From Spirosoma sp. 48-14 (GTDB lineage: Bacteria > Bacteroidota > Bacteroidia > Cytophagales > Spirosomataceae), in NCBI RefSeq assembly GCF_001898575.1, contig NZ_MKUD01000070.1, forward strand, positions 124,001 to 188,000: a stretch of DNA of 64,000 nt, written 5' to 3'. The translations under genes and the position numbers were made by a program. Every line of letters starts with the position of its first letter. Within the stretch, counting starts at the first letter, position 1. This document shows, in pieces, positions 61,963 through 64,000 of the stretch. Below the pieces are notes generated by a model. That model did no database searches. It saw nothing but the letters and a program-made list of their open reading frames with translations, and was not told where the DNA came from.

Positions 61963-63150
61963 TCATTCAGTTATAAAATTCCCCAGCACTTCGTACGGAG
62001 CCAGATGCTGCCAGAGGGTTGCTAAACTGCAAATCTGTACCTGTTCATCCAGTCGAAAATCCTGAGCTGAAGGGGTAACGACCAATACTGGGATTCCTCC
62101 CAAATCACGGCTGGCATTGTAATTTCCGCGACTTAATACAGGGGCGTTGGTGTATTTTATTTCAATCCCCACGATCGGTTGCCCAGCACGTACCAGTACT
62201 AAATCCAGTTCAGCCCCTTCTGCCGTGCGGTAGTAATAAGCGTGTGTGTCATGGGCCAAATTGGCAATTACCTGTTGCACAATATAGCCCTCCCATGAAC
62301 TACCCAAATGCAGACTTCCACTAAGCGCTTCGGTCGTTTGAATAGCAGCCAGTGCATGAAACATGCCACTGTCCCGTATGTACAGCTTCGGGGCTTTAAC
62401 CAACCGTTTGCCAATATTGACGAAATAAGGGGGCAATCGCCGAATCAGAAAAGCCTGTTCCAGAAAGTCGAGATAATGCTGAACGGTGGGGACGCTAAGA
62501 CCCAGTGAGCGGGCTAATTCGGAGTTGTTTACTTGATTGGCATGAACACTGACCAGCATCGACAACAACGTACGAACCCGCGTTGGTGAAGCTCCCAGCC
62601 CTAATCCGGGAAGGTCGCGTTCTACATAGGTTTGAATAAAATCGTTCATGCGCCGATTGGCCGAACGGTCGGTGGGAGCCTGTAGCATGTCGGGATACCC
62701 TCCACGGAGCCAGTGTTGCTGATACGATAGCTTATCCTGCACCTCCGGCCAGGTAAGCGGTTGAAGCTCCAGATAGGCGATTCGTCCTGCCAGTGACTCC
62801 GAACTTTGTTGAAGCAATTGGGGCGATGCGGAGCCTAAAAGCACAAACCGACCGGGCACCCGATGTCGATCAATAAGCGAACGAAGTACGGGAAAAAGCT
62901 GTGGCATTCGCTGGACTTCGTCAATAATCACTAAGGCGTCCTGTCGATCTGTTAAATATAACTCAGGATCGCGGAGCCGATTAAGATCCTCCAGCGATTC
63001 TAAGTCTAAATAGACCGTTTGGCGGTCGAACTGAGCCGCCAGCATTTTTGCCAGGGTAGTTTTTCCGACCTGTCGGGGTCCAACGAGTGCTACGGCTGGT
63101 CGATCGTCAACCAGTTCAACAAATTCTTTAGCTATAAGTCGCCTAAACAT
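61963..63150 (-). CDS. DUF4143-type AAA ATPase
   Basis: ATG at 63150 gives a 395-residue protein; an in-frame TTG nine bases upstream is not favoured. The AAA part has Walker A (VALVGPRQVGKTTLAK), Walker B (ALVIIDEVQRMPQLFPVLRSLID) and FVLLGSASPQLL (sensor 1). The C-terminal part has the DUF4143 helical and endonuclease-like module with ELDLVLVRAGQPIVGIEIKYTNAP (D-x-E-x-K), a PD-(D/E)xK-like core. Such proteins are common in Bacteroidota, often multicopy; the role is unknown. A 17-bp perfect palindrome abuts the start codon. Confidence 0.9.
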   Translation of the reverse strand: MFRRLIAKEFVELVDDRPAVALVGPRQVGKTTLAKMLAAQFDRQTVYLDLESLEDLNRLRDPELYLTDRQDALVIIDEVQRMPQLFPVLRSLIDRHRVPGRFVLLGSASPQLLQQSSESLAGRIAYLELQPLTWPEVQDKLSYQQHWLRGGYPDMLQAPTDRSANRRMNDFIQTYVERDLPGLGLGASPTRVRTLLSMLVSVHANQVNNSELARSLGLSVPTVQHYLDFLEQAFLIRRLPPYFVNIGKRLVKAPKLYIRDSGMFHALAAIQTTEALSGSLHLGSSWEGYIVQQVIANLAHDTHAYYYRTAEGAELDLVLVRAGQPIVGIEIKYTNAPVLSRGNYNASRDLGGIPVLVVTPSAQDFRLDEQVQICSLATLWQHLAPYEVLGNFITE

Positions 63151-63190
63151 ACCCTGCAAATTTAAAGTAATAGTTTAAATTTGCAGGGTA
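63150..63190. promoter_or_regulatory. Perfect palindrome at the start of the DUF4143 ATPase gene
   Basis: TACCCTGCAAATTTAAA (63150-63166) and its exact inverse TTTAAATTTGCAGGGTA (63174-63190) flank the 7-nt spacer GTAATAG. The element includes the first base of the ATG on the minus strand and the whole leader. A third partial half (AATTTAAATGCAA) follows at 63193. It could be an operator, a translational hairpin or a recombination site. Confidence 0.7.
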
Positions 63191-63314
63191 ATAATTTAAA
63201 TGCAAGCCATGATCTTAGATTAATACAGCTATTGTGCTAATGCCTCAAAAAGTGATATTGTAGAAAAAGCATAAAGGCGAAAAGGCGGTGATGTAATTAA
63301 AGACCTGCCTAAAC

Positions 63315-63347
63315 AAAAAAGCGCGTCACTCTCCCAAATGACGCGCT
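63315..63347 (-). terminator. Rho-independent terminator of the DUF4136 gene
   Basis: On the minus strand AGCGCGTCA pairs with TGACGCGCT and is followed by a run of T (AAAAAA at 63315-63320 on the plus strand). The stem starts 20 bp after the DUF4136 stop. Confidence 0.9.
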
Positions 63348-63366
63348 GAATGAGTCGATGACTGGT

Positions 63367-63924
63367 TTAATAACTGTCGGCTCGGTAGTTGAAGCGATTA
63401 AAAATCAGGTTGACAGCTTCGCGAATTTTGCCCTGTTGCCGATCAAAGCCGTTGTTGGTTGTCAGGCCTGAAGCCAACCCGGACCAGATTACCTGATCGG
63501 TTTTATTGTCGACCAGGTTAACTAGAATTGTACCGGGCTGAACCTGAATATCCTGCTCATCACCCAGGCTTTGTACCTCACCGGCAGAAAAATAATCGGA
63601 ACCCTGGTTGGTGTACCCTTTAACGGTAGTCGGTTTGTCGAACACCCGGAAATTGACCAGCAGGTCGGGATTCTGCCGCATAAATTTGTAGCCGCGTCCA
63701 TCCATCGCAAAGCCAACGGCATCCCGAATCTGTTTTTTCAGGACAAGATCGTTGAGGAAATAGAGGCCGGGGTCAAGTTTGTTATCGACCTGTGAGGCCC
63801 AGGCATAGGATTTATAGCGGCTAAAGTCGGTATTGGGCCGCATTTCGCTGTTGACAGTAACTGTTTGGGCCTGCGTCAGGCTGGCTACCAGCGCAAACGC
63901 AGCAAGAAAAAAGAACCGTTTCAT
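63367..63924 (-). CDS. DUF4136-domain periplasmic protein
   Basis: The 185-residue protein has a signal peptide (FFFLAAFALVASLTQAQ). DUF4136 marks are NTDFSRYKSYAWASQ, YFLNDLVLKKQIRDAVGFAMDGRGYKFMRQNPDLLVNFRVF, and GTILVNLVDNKTDQVIWSGLASG. Members are periplasmic proteins with unknown function, common in Bacteroidota. A Rho-independent terminator follows the stop. Confidence 0.88.
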   Translation of the reverse strand: MKRFFFLAAFALVASLTQAQTVTVNSEMRPNTDFSRYKSYAWASQVDNKLDPGLYFLNDLVLKKQIRDAVGFAMDGRGYKFMRQNPDLLVNFRVFDKPTTVKGYTNQGSDYFSAGEVQSLGDEQDIQVQPGTILVNLVDNKTDQVIWSGLASGLTTNNGFDRQQGKIREAVNLIFNRFNYRADSY

Positions 63925-64000
63925 TGTCGTTAAGTTTTGAATCAGGTTGTTGACTAATCCATATCAATAACTCATCGACGGGTTCAGACGGTTATTAAAA

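Noticed and set aside
1-64000. tRNA, rRNA, CRISPR arrays, complete insertion sequences, replication origin
   Set aside because: No tRNA-like cloverleaf sequence, rRNA segment, regular repeat-spacer array or transposase was found by reading both strands; small RNAs could be missed by eye.

Overview
The window looks like chromosomal DNA of a Bacteroidota member, most plausibly a Spirosoma-like member of the Cytophagales. The sequence-level grounds are a SusC/SusD pair, many Bacteroidota-type lipoproteins, DUF748/AsmA-like and DUF4136/DUF4468 proteins, an OmpA-type protein, TAnnTTTG promoter elements, weak Shine-Dalgarno signals and roughly balanced GC. The genus is inference. I saw no rRNA, tRNA, CRISPR array or complete insertion sequence.

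Layout. 1-3.7 kb: a large hybrid PAS/GAF histidine kinase with REC and Hpt domains, cut by the left edge. 3.9-7.8 kb: four plus-strand genes for exported proteins (Ig/PKD-like lipoproteins, a membrane protein with a long Pro-rich linker, a jelly-roll-like domain). 7.8-21.5 kb: a mainly minus-strand cluster, the most unusual part of the window. It encodes a VWA-like lipoprotein, a three-TM protein, a tubulin/FtsZ-like GTPase, a giant Hsp70/actin-fold protein, a TM/coiled-coil protein, a retropepsin-like lipoprotein and an Ig/WG-repeat membrane protein; a plus-strand metallophosphatase sits inside it. A tubulin-like and an actin-like protein beside envelope-anchored partners suggest an envelope-linked cytoskeletal or membrane-remodelling system. 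21.7-30.5 kb: Ig-like lipoprotein, an AT-rich foreign-looking gene next to a truncated vapC, pentapeptide-repeat protein, AsmA-like protein, sigma/anti-sigma pair and beta-barrel. 30.7-40.9 kb: GH3/serine-hydrolase fusion with DinB, a giant AsmA-like protein, DUF4468, endonuclease III-like and OmpA proteins. 41.4-45.8 kb: SusC/SusD. 46-56 kb: thioredoxin, RsmA, MgtE, DUF4160/DUF2442, GNAT, DUF2490, a two-component system and AspS. 56.2-63.9 kb: a nuclease/defence-flavoured stretch (DUF559, M20 peptidase, HNH nuclease, PIN remnant, Fic, cysteine desulfurase, DUF4143 ATPase) and a DUF4136 protein.

A second theme is the number of different interspersed palindromic repeats. Nearly every gap in the cytoskeletal cluster contains one. 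One family (core GTAGAGACGC...GCGTCTC) lies between genes at 19.3 kb and also inside the cysteine desulfurase reading frame at 61 kb. Another (core CCCCTAAATCCCCT) brackets the DUF559 nuclease gene. Several gene ends (rsmA, the VWA-like lipoprotein) are built from repeat sequence.
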